Shown piece by piece: positions 41,071 to 48,651 of a DNA stretch of 64,000 bases (positions are counted from its first letter, which is position 1; every line of letters begins with the position of its first letter). The position numbers and the translations under genes were made by a program. Source of the stretch: Cytobacillus firmus DS1 (GTDB taxonomy: Bacteria > Bacillota > Bacilli > Bacillales > Cytobacillaceae). A model generated the notes under the pieces. It saw nothing but the letters and a program-made list of their open reading frames with translations, was not told the DNA's origin and ran no database searches. Location of the stretch: contig NZ_APVL01000001.1 of NCBI RefSeq assembly GCF_000565285.1, forward strand, positions 124,001-188,000, given 5' to 3'.

Positions 41071-42638
41071 CAGCTTGTTGAGAAAGGGGTATTTTTTCTC
41101 AACAAAGTTTTTCTTAAAAAGAAATATACCAAAGGAAGATTAGCTTTTCTGGTTTAAAAAAAGATCGCCATGCACCTATCCTAGCTTTGCCAGGTGCATG
41201 GCGATCTTTTTCATATTCTGGCAAGCTGCGGTGAGAAGCACCTGCTCGCTTGCATTGTGTAGTCCCCGTAACCGGCAATAGCGAAGCCCATGCAGCTCTT
41301 TTGAGTCTGCGAAGCTTCGCTCCACTTTTTCTTTTCTGAATTTATATAGTATCTTTCCAGATTTGGAAAGCCGGTTTTGTCTGACCTTTTCCTTATCATC
41401 CTCCCATACATGCCGTGTTATCACTTTTACTTTATTTTTGGATCTTGTACATTGCGAAAGAAACGGACATGACCCACATTGCTTTGAATCGGATTTATAT
41501 TCTCTGTATCCTTCCCGGCTAGTTGTTCGGTAGATTAGTTCCTGCTTATTTGGACATATGTAAAGGTCTCTATCCTTGTCATAAGTAAACTTCCATTTGG
41601 GAAATAAACCAGTAGTAGGATGAAAACGTCTATGGGCAATGACTGCAAAAATGTCCCGATCTGATAATCCTTTACAAATAGGATTAGTCAGATAACCAGA
41701 ATCCAGCGCGACTGCTTCTACCTTAAAGCCAAACCTGCGGGTTTGCCTGTCCAGGCGAGATAGATAAGGGACTGAATCATGGACATTTCCAGGGGTGACA
41801 AACGCATCTGTAATGATATTAAATTTCATATCCGTCGTCCGGTGATCTAGATAACAGAACATTTCCTGTTTATTTTCACGTGACATAAATCCACTTTCGG
41901 GATCTGTTGTGCTGACTCTAATTTTCTTGGTTTCAACCACTTCCTCTCTTTCCTTTAAGGGCTTTTTTCCATGATTCTGTCTGTCCTCTTCTACAGCCTT
42001 ATCCAACTCATCTATATATGCACGTGTATGGGCTTTTACTTCTTCTTTCGTGAATTTATGCTTATTTGCATTAGCTTTTAGGTGCGTTGAGTCTGTAAAA
42101 AGAACTCTACCGCCAACCATCTTATGGTTTATAGCCTGGAGGACAACTTCATCAAAAATTTCTTGAAAAATATCGGTGCCCTTAAATCGATTTTGGCGAT
42201 TAAAACTAATTGTAGAATGATGGGGAACGGGATCTCTGAATCTTAAGCCTAAAAACCAACGGTATGCGATGTTCATTTTAATTTCCTGTTCTAGTTGTCT
42301 TTCAGAACGAATACCGTACAAATAGCCAATAAACATCATTTTGAATAGAAGTAGAGGATCCGTTGGTCGACCGTTGTCCTCACTATAATATGGGCGAACC
42401 TTATCTAAAATGGTTGAAAAATCTATGTACTGATCTATTTTTCGCAGAAGGTGGTCCGAAGGAACAAGTTCATCAATAGACACAAATTCAATTTCATTTT
42501 GCGAAGATTCTTTGGGTTTAAACATGTAAATTCACCACAATCTATAGGATTTAATGGGTTAATTATAACATATTAACGCGGTGAATAATTAAAGTTAACT
42601 ATTAAAATAAAGGCTGTCGATAGTTTCTCGACAGCCTG
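41071..42638. mobile_element. IS1182-family insertion sequence (1568 bp)
   Basis: Bounded by identical 30-bp direct repeats. Its ends are imperfect inverted repeats (CAGCTTGTTGAGAAA and CAGGCTGTCGAGAAA). Each end also forms a hairpin (TTGTTGAGAAA/TTTCTCAACAA on the left, GGCTGTCGA/TCGACAGCC on the right) followed on the inward side by T-rich sequence, so each can terminate transcription entering the element. It holds a single intact transposase gene. Confidence 0.9.
41176..42525 (-). CDS. IS1182-family transposase
   Basis: A 449-aa DDE transposase. The N-terminal domain (DELVPSDHLLRKIDQYIDF, PYYSEDNGRPTDPLLLFKMM, IRSERQLEQEI) is characteristic of the IS1182 group. The first Asp is in LFTDSTHLKANANKHK (about residue 142), the second in VALDSGYLTNP (about 275) and the Glu in KEKVERSFADSKELHGLRY (about 405). 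Cys-rich KQCGSCPFLSQC (about 348) is typical too. The frame is complete, and with intact ends the element may still be mobile. Confidence 0.95.
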   Translation of the reverse strand: MFKPKESSQNEIEFVSIDELVPSDHLLRKIDQYIDFSTILDKVRPYYSEDNGRPTDPLLLFKMMFIGYLYGIRSERQLEQEIKMNIAYRWFLGLRFRDPVPHHSTISFNRQNRFKGTDIFQEIFDEVVLQAINHKMVGGRVLFTDSTHLKANANKHKFTKEEVKAHTRAYIDELDKAVEEDRQNHGKKPLKEREEVVETKKIRVSTTDPESGFMSRENKQEMFCYLDHRTTDMKFNIITDAFVTPGNVHDSVPYLSRLDRQTRRFGFKVEAVALDSGYLTNPICKGLSDRDIFAVIAHRRFHPTTGLFPKWKFTYDKDRDLYICPNKQELIYRTTSREGYREYKSDSKQCGSCPFLSQCTRSKNKVKVITRHVWEDDKEKVRQNRLSKSGKILYKFRKEKVERSFADSKELHGLRYCRLRGLHNASEQVLLTAACQNMKKIAMHLAKLG

Positions 42639-42668
42639 ACACACGATGAGTAATGTAACTCATCGTGT
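42639..42668. repeat. Right 30-bp target-site duplication of the IS element
   Basis: Identical to 41041-41070. The stop codon of the module 1 permease (minus strand) lies within it, so this gene end was also preserved. Confidence 0.9.
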
Positions 42669-44615
42669 GTTTTTTTCGCTGACAATTTTGTAGTAAATAG
42701 ATACGGATGAAATGTAAAAGATTAGATACGTTAACACATATAATCCCATGACTGAAAAAATAATCGCCGTTAATGAAGGCAAATCTTTTATCACCAGGAT
42801 GACTGTGTAATATAAAAGGAACCAGCTGTGCAGCAGCCCAAGCAGAAGCGGCGGCAAAAATACGAACAGCAATTGTTTTCGGATAATCTTTTTCATGTCT
42901 TTGTCGTCCACACCGATTTTTCGTAAAATGGCGTAGTGCTCCCGTTCTTCTGTAGCTTCACGGAGCTGTTTAAAGTAAATGACACTTCCTAAAGCAAACA
43001 ATGCAATAACCGCAAAAAAGGCAACGGAGAACAAGATTAAAGAAGACGACTCCGTATCTACGGAATACATATCAATATAGGCTGAATAATAGGCACCATC
43101 TGTTTTCATAACGAGGTCGTATATTTCCCGTGATACATCATTGGATGTTTTGGGATCTTCGATTTGATAAATTTCAAATGAAGAAAGGGTGCGATGTTCC
43201 TTTAAGTTCTCAAAAGCTTCGTCTGAGATAATGAGGACTGAAGGCTGCGGCTTGGTATTTCCTCCAGGGCTCGTTGGGATGCTTAACAGCGGGTACCGTA
43301 TTTTTTCGACTACACGAAATGTATGGTCTTCCAAAACGGTCATTTCAGGCTGAGAATTTTTATATTTTTCCGGTTCATCAATTCCTCTTGTTAATACAAT
43401 AGATTCTTCACCTTTTAGATCTACTTTTTCACCCGTTTTACGCAGATCAATTATTGCATTTAATTGGGATTCCGGAAAAAGGTAAAATTCCTCGGTGTAA
43501 TATTGGGGATGACTAAAGAATGCATCTCTACTTTGAATTTTATCTGTTTGTATGCCCGTAATGGTCTCATGATCAATGATTGGATGTGAGTCATTCATGA
43601 TTTGTTCAATTTGTTTTTGAGTTTCAGCATCCTGGGTCGAAAAAGCAATATGGTTCGGGAATTCTTTTTTCACAACCTCACCTTTCACAGCGTAATCTAC
43701 AGCGATAAATCCGACTGTAAAGATGACAATCGCACTAATCAGTGAATTGAATGTAAAATTGATTGTATTTCCCCGAATGGAAAAACGGAGAGAGGATATC
43801 CATAACATTTTACTGCCAATAAAATAATTTTTCCTTTGACTCAGCTTTTGCAGCATCCAGCCGGAAAACTGACGGAAAAATAAATACGTCCCGGCAATTA
43901 GTGCCACAGTTACAGCAGTTAATGTTTCTTTAAAATGGTCTTTCCAGATGTCCGTATCTCCAATGGTAATCATATAGTAAGATCCGGCAATCAATATAAT
44001 GGACAATAACGCCAGGCCAAAAGAAAATGTAAACGGTTTATCCCTTTTTTCCTTTGCATGAAACAATTCCACTAACTGGACACGCCGGACATTAAGATAA
44101 CTTTGAATTGTAATAATGATGATTAGTAACGCAAATAACAGAACTGTTGATACAATCGCTTCCAATGGAAAAGCAAAAGAAATGTCCTCATTGTAGCGCA
44201 TTAAGTTCATTAATACCGCACCGAAAAACTTCGAAAGCAATCCACCGATTAATATACCGCTGGAAACCGAAATGGCGCTCAAGAATAATGTTTCAAAGAA
44301 GACCATTGCGGCAACTTGCCGTTCTTTCATCCCGTAAAGTAAATACATGCCGAACTCTTTTTTTCGCTGCTTCATGAAAAAGGAGTTCGCGTACAAAATA
44401 AAAAATACTATAAACAAAAAGACAATAACAGAAGCAAGGGAAATGACCATTTTGTAGTTTTCTTTATTTTGAATGGCTGCGACTACATCTTTGTTAAACA
44501 TTAGACCGGAAAAGGTAAAGTAAATGACAACCCCGACAAACATGGAAATGAAATAAATGGAATACAAACGGAAGTTCCGCTTCATGTTCCTCCATGATAA
44601 ATCTACTAAGTTCAT
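42660..44615 (-). CDS. BceB-like ABC permease (module 1)
   Basis: A 651-aa permease of the Bce/Vir (FtsX-like) type. The order is one helix (about residues 16-36), three more by about 175, further helices up to about 310, then a large outside domain of about 200 residues (about 315-525) and three final helices. This large loop defines BceB-like detoxification permeases for peptide antibiotics. NLVDLSWRNMKRNFRLYSIYF and FFMKQRKKEFGMYLLYGMKERQV are family-typical. ATGA overlap with the ATPase gene. The drug is unknown. Confidence 0.92.
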   Translation of the reverse strand: MNLVDLSWRNMKRNFRLYSIYFISMFVGVVIYFTFSGLMFNKDVVAAIQNKENYKMVISLASVIVFLFIVFFILYANSFFMKQRKKEFGMYLLYGMKERQVAAMVFFETLFLSAISVSSGILIGGLLSKFFGAVLMNLMRYNEDISFAFPLEAIVSTVLLFALLIIIITIQSYLNVRRVQLVELFHAKEKRDKPFTFSFGLALLSIILIAGSYYMITIGDTDIWKDHFKETLTAVTVALIAGTYLFFRQFSGWMLQKLSQRKNYFIGSKMLWISSLRFSIRGNTINFTFNSLISAIVIFTVGFIAVDYAVKGEVVKKEFPNHIAFSTQDAETQKQIEQIMNDSHPIIDHETITGIQTDKIQSRDAFFSHPQYYTEEFYLFPESQLNAIIDLRKTGEKVDLKGEESIVLTRGIDEPEKYKNSQPEMTVLEDHTFRVVEKIRYPLLSIPTSPGGNTKPQPSVLIISDEAFENLKEHRTLSSFEIYQIEDPKTSNDVSREIYDLVMKTDGAYYSAYIDMYSVDTESSSLILFSVAFFAVIALFALGSVIYFKQLREATEEREHYAILRKIGVDDKDMKKIIRKQLLFVFLPPLLLGLLHSWFLLYYTVILVIKDLPSLTAIIFSVMGLYVLTYLIFYISSVSIYYKIVSEKNTR

Positions 44616-45358
44616 CGACGGCCACTTCCTATAGCACTTTGGATCGTCAGGATGCGGTCAAAGAATTCCTTTTCCGTCTGCTCCCCTTTAAACATTTCGT
44701 TGACGATTTTTCCATCACGGAGAAAAACTACCCGCTGACAGTAGCTGGCTGCATACGGATCATGAGTAATCATCAGAACGGTTGTCTTGAAGGTTTCATT
44801 GAGCAATTGAATTTGTTCCAGCAGCTGGGTAGCAGATCGGGAATCGAGTGCACCCGTAGGTTCATCAGCAAATACAATTGCCGGATTAGTAATAATTGCC
44901 CGTGCGGCAGCTGTACGCTGTTTCTGGCCGCCGGAAATTTCAGAAGGATATTGATGTAAAATGGATTCAATATTTAAGGCATCAATCAATTTTGCTAATC
45001 GCTTTTCCATTTCGGCAACAGGTGTTTTCTGCAGCGAAAGCGGGAGAAGGATATTCTCCTTCACCGTTAAGGTATCCAGTAAGTTATAGTCTTGAAAAAT
45101 AAATCCCATTCTTTTTTGGCGGAACTCCCGCAGGTCTTTCTTTTTCATATCTAAAAGGGAATTTCCCTCTATCCAAACATTCCCCCCGCTAAAGACATCA
45201 ATGGTTGATAGAGTATTCATTAACGTCGTTTTTCCGGAGCCGGAGGGACCCATAATGGCAGTTAATTCCCCTCGCTCGACAGTCAAATCAATATTTTTTA
45301 AGACCTGTGTTTTTCCATAAGATTTTGATAGGTTTTTTGTTTGTATCATTTTGGTCAT
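44612..45358 (-). CDS. BceA-like ABC ATPase (module 1)
   Basis: A 248-aa ATPase with Walker A GPSGSGKTT (about residue 40), Q-loop FIFQDYNLLDTL, signature SGGQKQRTAAARA and Walker B VFADEPTGALD. ATG 45358 is chosen because AAGGAGGACGAAACC lies directly upstream; the frame extends further upstream without a ribosome binding site. It forms a two-gene operon with the permease and is transcribed towards the kinase/regulator operon. A BceR-type operator lies about 75 bp upstream (45433-45446). Confidence 0.94.
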   Translation of the reverse strand: MTKMIQTKNLSKSYGKTQVLKNIDLTVERGELTAIMGPSGSGKTTLMNTLSTIDVFSGGNVWIEGNSLLDMKKKDLREFRQKRMGFIFQDYNLLDTLTVKENILLPLSLQKTPVAEMEKRLAKLIDALNIESILHQYPSEISGGQKQRTAAARAIITNPAIVFADEPTGALDSRSATQLLEQIQLLNETFKTTVLMITHDPYAASYCQRVVFLRDGKIVNEMFKGEQTEKEFFDRILTIQSAIGSGRR

Positions 45359-45432
45359 GGTTTCGTCCTCCTTCACTACCATACTATAGCGGCATTTTTT
45401 CCCGCCAACCATCGATATAACAGAATGTAAAG

Positions 45433-45446
45433 TGACACTTTTGTCA
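45433..45446. promoter_or_regulatory. BceR-type binding site upstream of module 1 ABC genes
   Basis: TGACA-CTTT-TGTCA, a perfect inverted repeat fitting the TNACA-N4-TGTNA form of Bce-type operators, about 75 bp upstream of the ATPase start on the minus strand. Confidence 0.6.
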
Positions 45447-45970
45447 TGTTGAAGGCAGAGTCGGCAGAATCGCGTCATTTTAAAATGGAGATAAACTTAC
45501 TGAAGGGAAATTGGCTGGCAATTATATTGGTCAGCCCTCTATTTTCTATTGAAAGGTATATCTTTTACGTTAATGAATCTTATTTACATATAGACTGGAA
45601 TCTAAAGATAAGTTCATCCAATATCCGACTGTTTTTTTATAGTCCCAGGATGCTCTAATCCCTTCTTTATTCCAGTTTCATTAAGTATTTTTCTGGAAAA
45701 GGGGATTTTATTCTAAGTTCACGGAAGCAATGACACATTAATTTGCACCTTTAAATAATAAAAGTCCCTAACTACTATTGCAAAAAGGTACATTACTTTC
45801 TCATTTGGGAAATCGTCTGCTGCCTTATCCATTCTGCTTCTTTCATTTTTGTTAATCGATTCTATTAACCATAACTTATAGGGTATTGCAAATAGATTAG
45901 TGTATTGGACAAATGAGCGTGTGTCTAAAAAGGATTGCTGATTGCTGAGGCTTCTTTTTACAGAACTAAA
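45447..45970. other. Intergenic region without a supported gene
   Basis: Open frames of 70 codons (plus, from 45446) and 94 codons (minus, 45719-46003) exist but have no ribosome binding site and no motif; the second partly overlaps the repeat element that follows. AT-rich, possibly decayed coding sequence; nothing could be identified. Confidence 0.4.
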
Positions 45971-46047
45971 GTTAGATAACTGTCCAGCTTCGAACCCCAG
46001 CAACTCTAGGGTCTAAGCTGAAAGGCGGTCGCCTTCTGCTTTTCTTT
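45971..46047. repeat. Dispersed stem-loop repeat element, copy 2
   Basis: Shares the outer ends of the element at 30003-30096 (gataactgtc-agc at the left; ggcg-cttc-gcttttctt at the right) but has a different core (AGCTTcgaACCCcag...GGGTctAAGCT). Confidence 0.55.
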
Positions 46048-46093
46048 CCCGTTCTCTTTGTGGCATAATTTTCTAAGACAAAGGAGTGAGAGG

Positions 46094-46783
46094 ATGCAGA
46101 AAGTATTCATTATTGAGGATGATCCGAAAATCGCGGAGCACCTGCAGTCACACTTAGTGAAGTATGGGTATGATGCTGCGGCTGCGGAACAGTTCGATGA
46201 TGTGATGGGGGAATTTCATAAACATAAACCGGATCTTGTGCTTCTGGATATTAATCTTCCGAGCTTTGACGGGTATTACTGGTGCAGGCAAATCCGAAAG
46301 GAGTCCATTTGTCCGGTCATCTTTATTTCCGCACGGGTAGGGGAGATGGACCAGGTGATGGCGCTTGAAAATGGTGGGGATGATTTTATCACAAAGCCGT
46401 TTCATCCCGAAATTGTGATGGCAAAAATCCGCAGCCAGCTGCGCCGGGCATACGGGGAGTATGCCTCACAGGCACAGGAACGAATTATCGAGGCTGAGGG
46501 ATTAAAGCTGTTTCCGGAAAGAATGGAACTCACATTTCGTAATAAGGCGGTCCAGCTGTCTAAAAAAGAAGCGGATATTATCGAAAGTCTCCTGGAGCGG
46601 CACCCGCGTGTGGCAGGGCGTGAGGATCTTCTTGAAAAGCTGTGGGATGAGCAGGTTTATGTGGATGAAAATACACTGAATGTAAATATGGCAAGGGTAA
46701 GAAAAAAATTTGAGGCAATCGGGCTTTCAGGAGCGGTCGAAACCGTGAGAGGGGCAGGCTATCGTTTGATTGTTACCTGGTGA
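46094..46783 (+). CDS. BceR-like response regulator (module 2)
   Basis: A 229-aa OmpR-type regulator, a close paralog of the one at 39389: the acceptor block reads LLDINLPSFDGYYWCRQIRK and the C-terminal winged helix has TLNVNMARVRKKFEAIG. The receiver also has FIIEDDPKIAEHL and TKPFHPEIV. ATG 46094 follows AAAGGAGTGAGAGG; longer forms in the same frame have no ribosome binding site. Followed, with a few bases of overlap, by its kinase. The operator TTACA-ATCT-TGTAA before the ABC genes is its probable site. Confidence 0.93.
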   Translation: MQKVFIIEDDPKIAEHLQSHLVKYGYDAAAAEQFDDVMGEFHKHKPDLVLLDINLPSFDGYYWCRQIRKESICPVIFISARVGEMDQVMALENGGDDFITKPFHPEIVMAKIRSQLRRAYGEYASQAQERIIEAEGLKLFPERMELTFRNKAVQLSKKEADIIESLLERHPRVAGREDLLEKLWDEQVYVDENTLNVNMARVRKKFEAIGLSGAVETVRGAGYRLIVTW

Positions 46784-46797
46784 AAGGCTGGAGAGAC

Positions 46798-47799
46798 ATG
46801 AAATTATTTTTTAAAGAGCATGCGCTATTAATTGCTGTACAGATTGTTCAATTTTTTGTGGTTCTGGCTATTTACTGGCTTGATGGCTATCAGCGTCTAT
46901 TGCCGGCTCTCTATGGCATATTTCTCGGACTATTCTTTCTCACTGCTTACCTTGCCTACCACTATTTTAGCCGCCGCATGTTTTACAAAAGGCTGACAAA
47001 TGAGCTTTCTTCTCTTGACGATTCCTTTCAGACAACAGAAAACTCCTCCATCTCCAGGGCTCTTGATGAACTGCTGAAGGCCCAGTATAAACACTATCAA
47101 ACGAGAATCAAAGCGCTGGAATCCAGGCAGGATGAGCACCTGAAGTTCATGGATCAATGGGTCCATCAGATGAAAACACCGCTTTCTGTCATTGAGCTGA
47201 TTGCACAAAACCTGGATGAACCGGATTCATCAAGCATCCGGGAAGAAACAGACCGGATGAAAACGGGCTTGAACACCATCCTTTATATGGCGAGACTCCG
47301 GACAATCGAACAGGATTTTCATATCAAACCTGTACACTTGTCGAAAATCATTCATGAAGTAAATGGCGAAAACAAACGGTTTTATATCCGGAACGGGATC
47401 TATCCGAATCTTCTGCAGGAAAAAGAAAACATAATCGTGGAGACAGATGAGAAATGGCTGTTCTTTATACTTTCTCAGCTGATCCATAATGCGGTCAAGT
47501 ATTCCAGGGGAAAGAGCAGCAGGGTTGATATTTCCGTCTATGAAAAAGACGGGGAAGCTGTCTTAGAAGTGAAGGATTTTGGCGCCGGCATCCCAGAGGC
47601 GGACAAGCGCCGTGTGTTTGAACCTTTTTATACCGGTGAAAATGGGCGGAAATTCAGAGAGTCCACAGGTATGGGTCTGTACTTGACGAAGGAGGCGGCA
47701 GACTACCTTGGCCATCGGATTGAACTGGAATCCACGCTTGGGGAAGGGTCCCTTTTCCGGCTGATTTTTGGAAAAACACAGAACCTTACAATCTTGTAA
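46798..47799 (+). CDS. BceS-like intramembrane-sensing histidine kinase (module 2)
   Basis: About 333 aa. Two membrane helices (about residues 9-27 and 33-53) are joined by a few residues only, the BceS topology. The acceptor region WVHQMKTPLSVIELIAQNL (about 119), N box SQLIHNAVKYSRG and STGMGLYLTKEAADYLG are present. ATG 46798 is used (GGAGAG upstream); GTG 46780, overlapping the regulator stop, is an alternative. Its stop codon is part of the operator of the downstream ABC genes. Confidence 0.91.
   Translation: MKLFFKEHALLIAVQIVQFFVVLAIYWLDGYQRLLPALYGIFLGLFFLTAYLAYHYFSRRMFYKRLTNELSSLDDSFQTTENSSISRALDELLKAQYKHYQTRIKALESRQDEHLKFMDQWVHQMKTPLSVIELIAQNLDEPDSSSIREETDRMKTGLNTILYMARLRTIEQDFHIKPVHLSKIIHEVNGENKRFYIRNGIYPNLLQEKENIIVETDEKWLFFILSQLIHNAVKYSRGKSSRVDISVYEKDGEAVLEVKDFGAGIPEADKRRVFEPFYTGENGRKFRESTGMGLYLTKEAADYLGHRIELESTLGEGSLFRLIFGKTQNLTIL
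47786..47799. promoter_or_regulatory. BceR-type binding site overlapping the end of the module 2 kinase gene
   Basis: TTACA-ATCT-TGTAA, extended to CCTTACA/TGTAAGG, fits the TNACA-N4-TGTAA operator of BceR-like regulators. It ends with the kinase stop codon (TAA) and lies 87 bp upstream of the ATPase start. Confidence 0.75.
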
Positions 47800-47886
47800 G
47801 GTAAGTGAAAGAAAAATCGATTTTTGGAACTGGGAATAGACGATATACTGATCACAAGTCAACTGACTGTGAAAGGAGAACTTGTG

Positions 47887-48651
47887 ATGCTAAAAGTAAA
47901 ACAAGTAAGCAAGATTTATGAAGGAAAGATCGCCTATCGTGCGTTAACGGATATTAACTTAACTATTGAAGAAGGTGAATTTGTCGGAATCATGGGTCCT
48001 TCTGGAAGCGGGAAAACGACGCTGCTGAACATGATTGCCACCATTGATGAACCGACAACAGGGGAAATCCTGATTAATGATAGAAATCCCCATGTCTTAA
48101 AAAAAGAGGAGCTTGCTCAATTCCGGCGCCGTGAACTGGGCTTTGTATTCCAGGACTTCAACCTGCTTCATACCTTGACGGTTGAAGAAAATATGGTCCT
48201 TCCGCTGACATTGGACGGAAAAAAAGTGAAGGAAATGAAGGGAAAAGCCCATCAAATTGCTGAAAAACTGGGGATTACCGGCATTATGAATAAACGGACG
48301 TATGAAATTTCCGGGGGACAGGCGCAAAGAGCCGCTGTGGCAAGAGCGATGATTCATACGCCAAAGCTGCTATTGGCAGATGAACCGACAGGAAATCTGG
48401 ATTCCAAGTCTTCCAAGGATGTAATGGAAATGCTTGAATCGATTAATAAAACGGAGAAGACCACGATGATGCTTGTCACACATGATGCACAGGCGGCGAG
48501 CTATTGCAACCGGGTCATCTTCATCCGGGACGGCAAATTCTATTCGGAGATACACCGTGGCGATAACCGCCAGGCGTTTTTCCAAAAGATCATCGATACA
48601 CTTTCGCTGCTGGGAGGGGATGCACATGACCTTTCGTCAGTTCGCGTTTAA
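47887..48651 (+). CDS. BceA-like ABC ATPase (module 2)
   Basis: A 254-aa ATPase with Walker A GPSGSGKTTLLN (about residue 40), FVFQDFNLLHTL (Q-loop), ISGGQAQRAAVARAM (signature) and LLADEPTGNLD (Walker B). ATG 47887 follows GAAAGGAGAA. It overlaps the permease gene by 26 bp. With the permease it should form the flux-sensing and detoxifying transporter of this Bce-like module; induction is expected through the operator at 47786. Confidence 0.95.
   Translation: MLKVKQVSKIYEGKIAYRALTDINLTIEEGEFVGIMGPSGSGKTTLLNMIATIDEPTTGEILINDRNPHVLKKEELAQFRRRELGFVFQDFNLLHTLTVEENMVLPLTLDGKKVKEMKGKAHQIAEKLGITGIMNKRTYEISGGQAQRAAVARAMIHTPKLLLADEPTGNLDSKSSKDVMEMLESINKTEKTTMMLVTHDAQAASYCNRVIFIRDGKFYSEIHRGDNRQAFFQKIIDTLSLLGGDAHDLSSVRV

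Noticed and set aside
45719..46003. 94-codon minus-strand frame near the Bce module 2 promoter region
   Set aside because: No ribosome binding site, no recognisable motif, and it runs into the dispersed repeat element.
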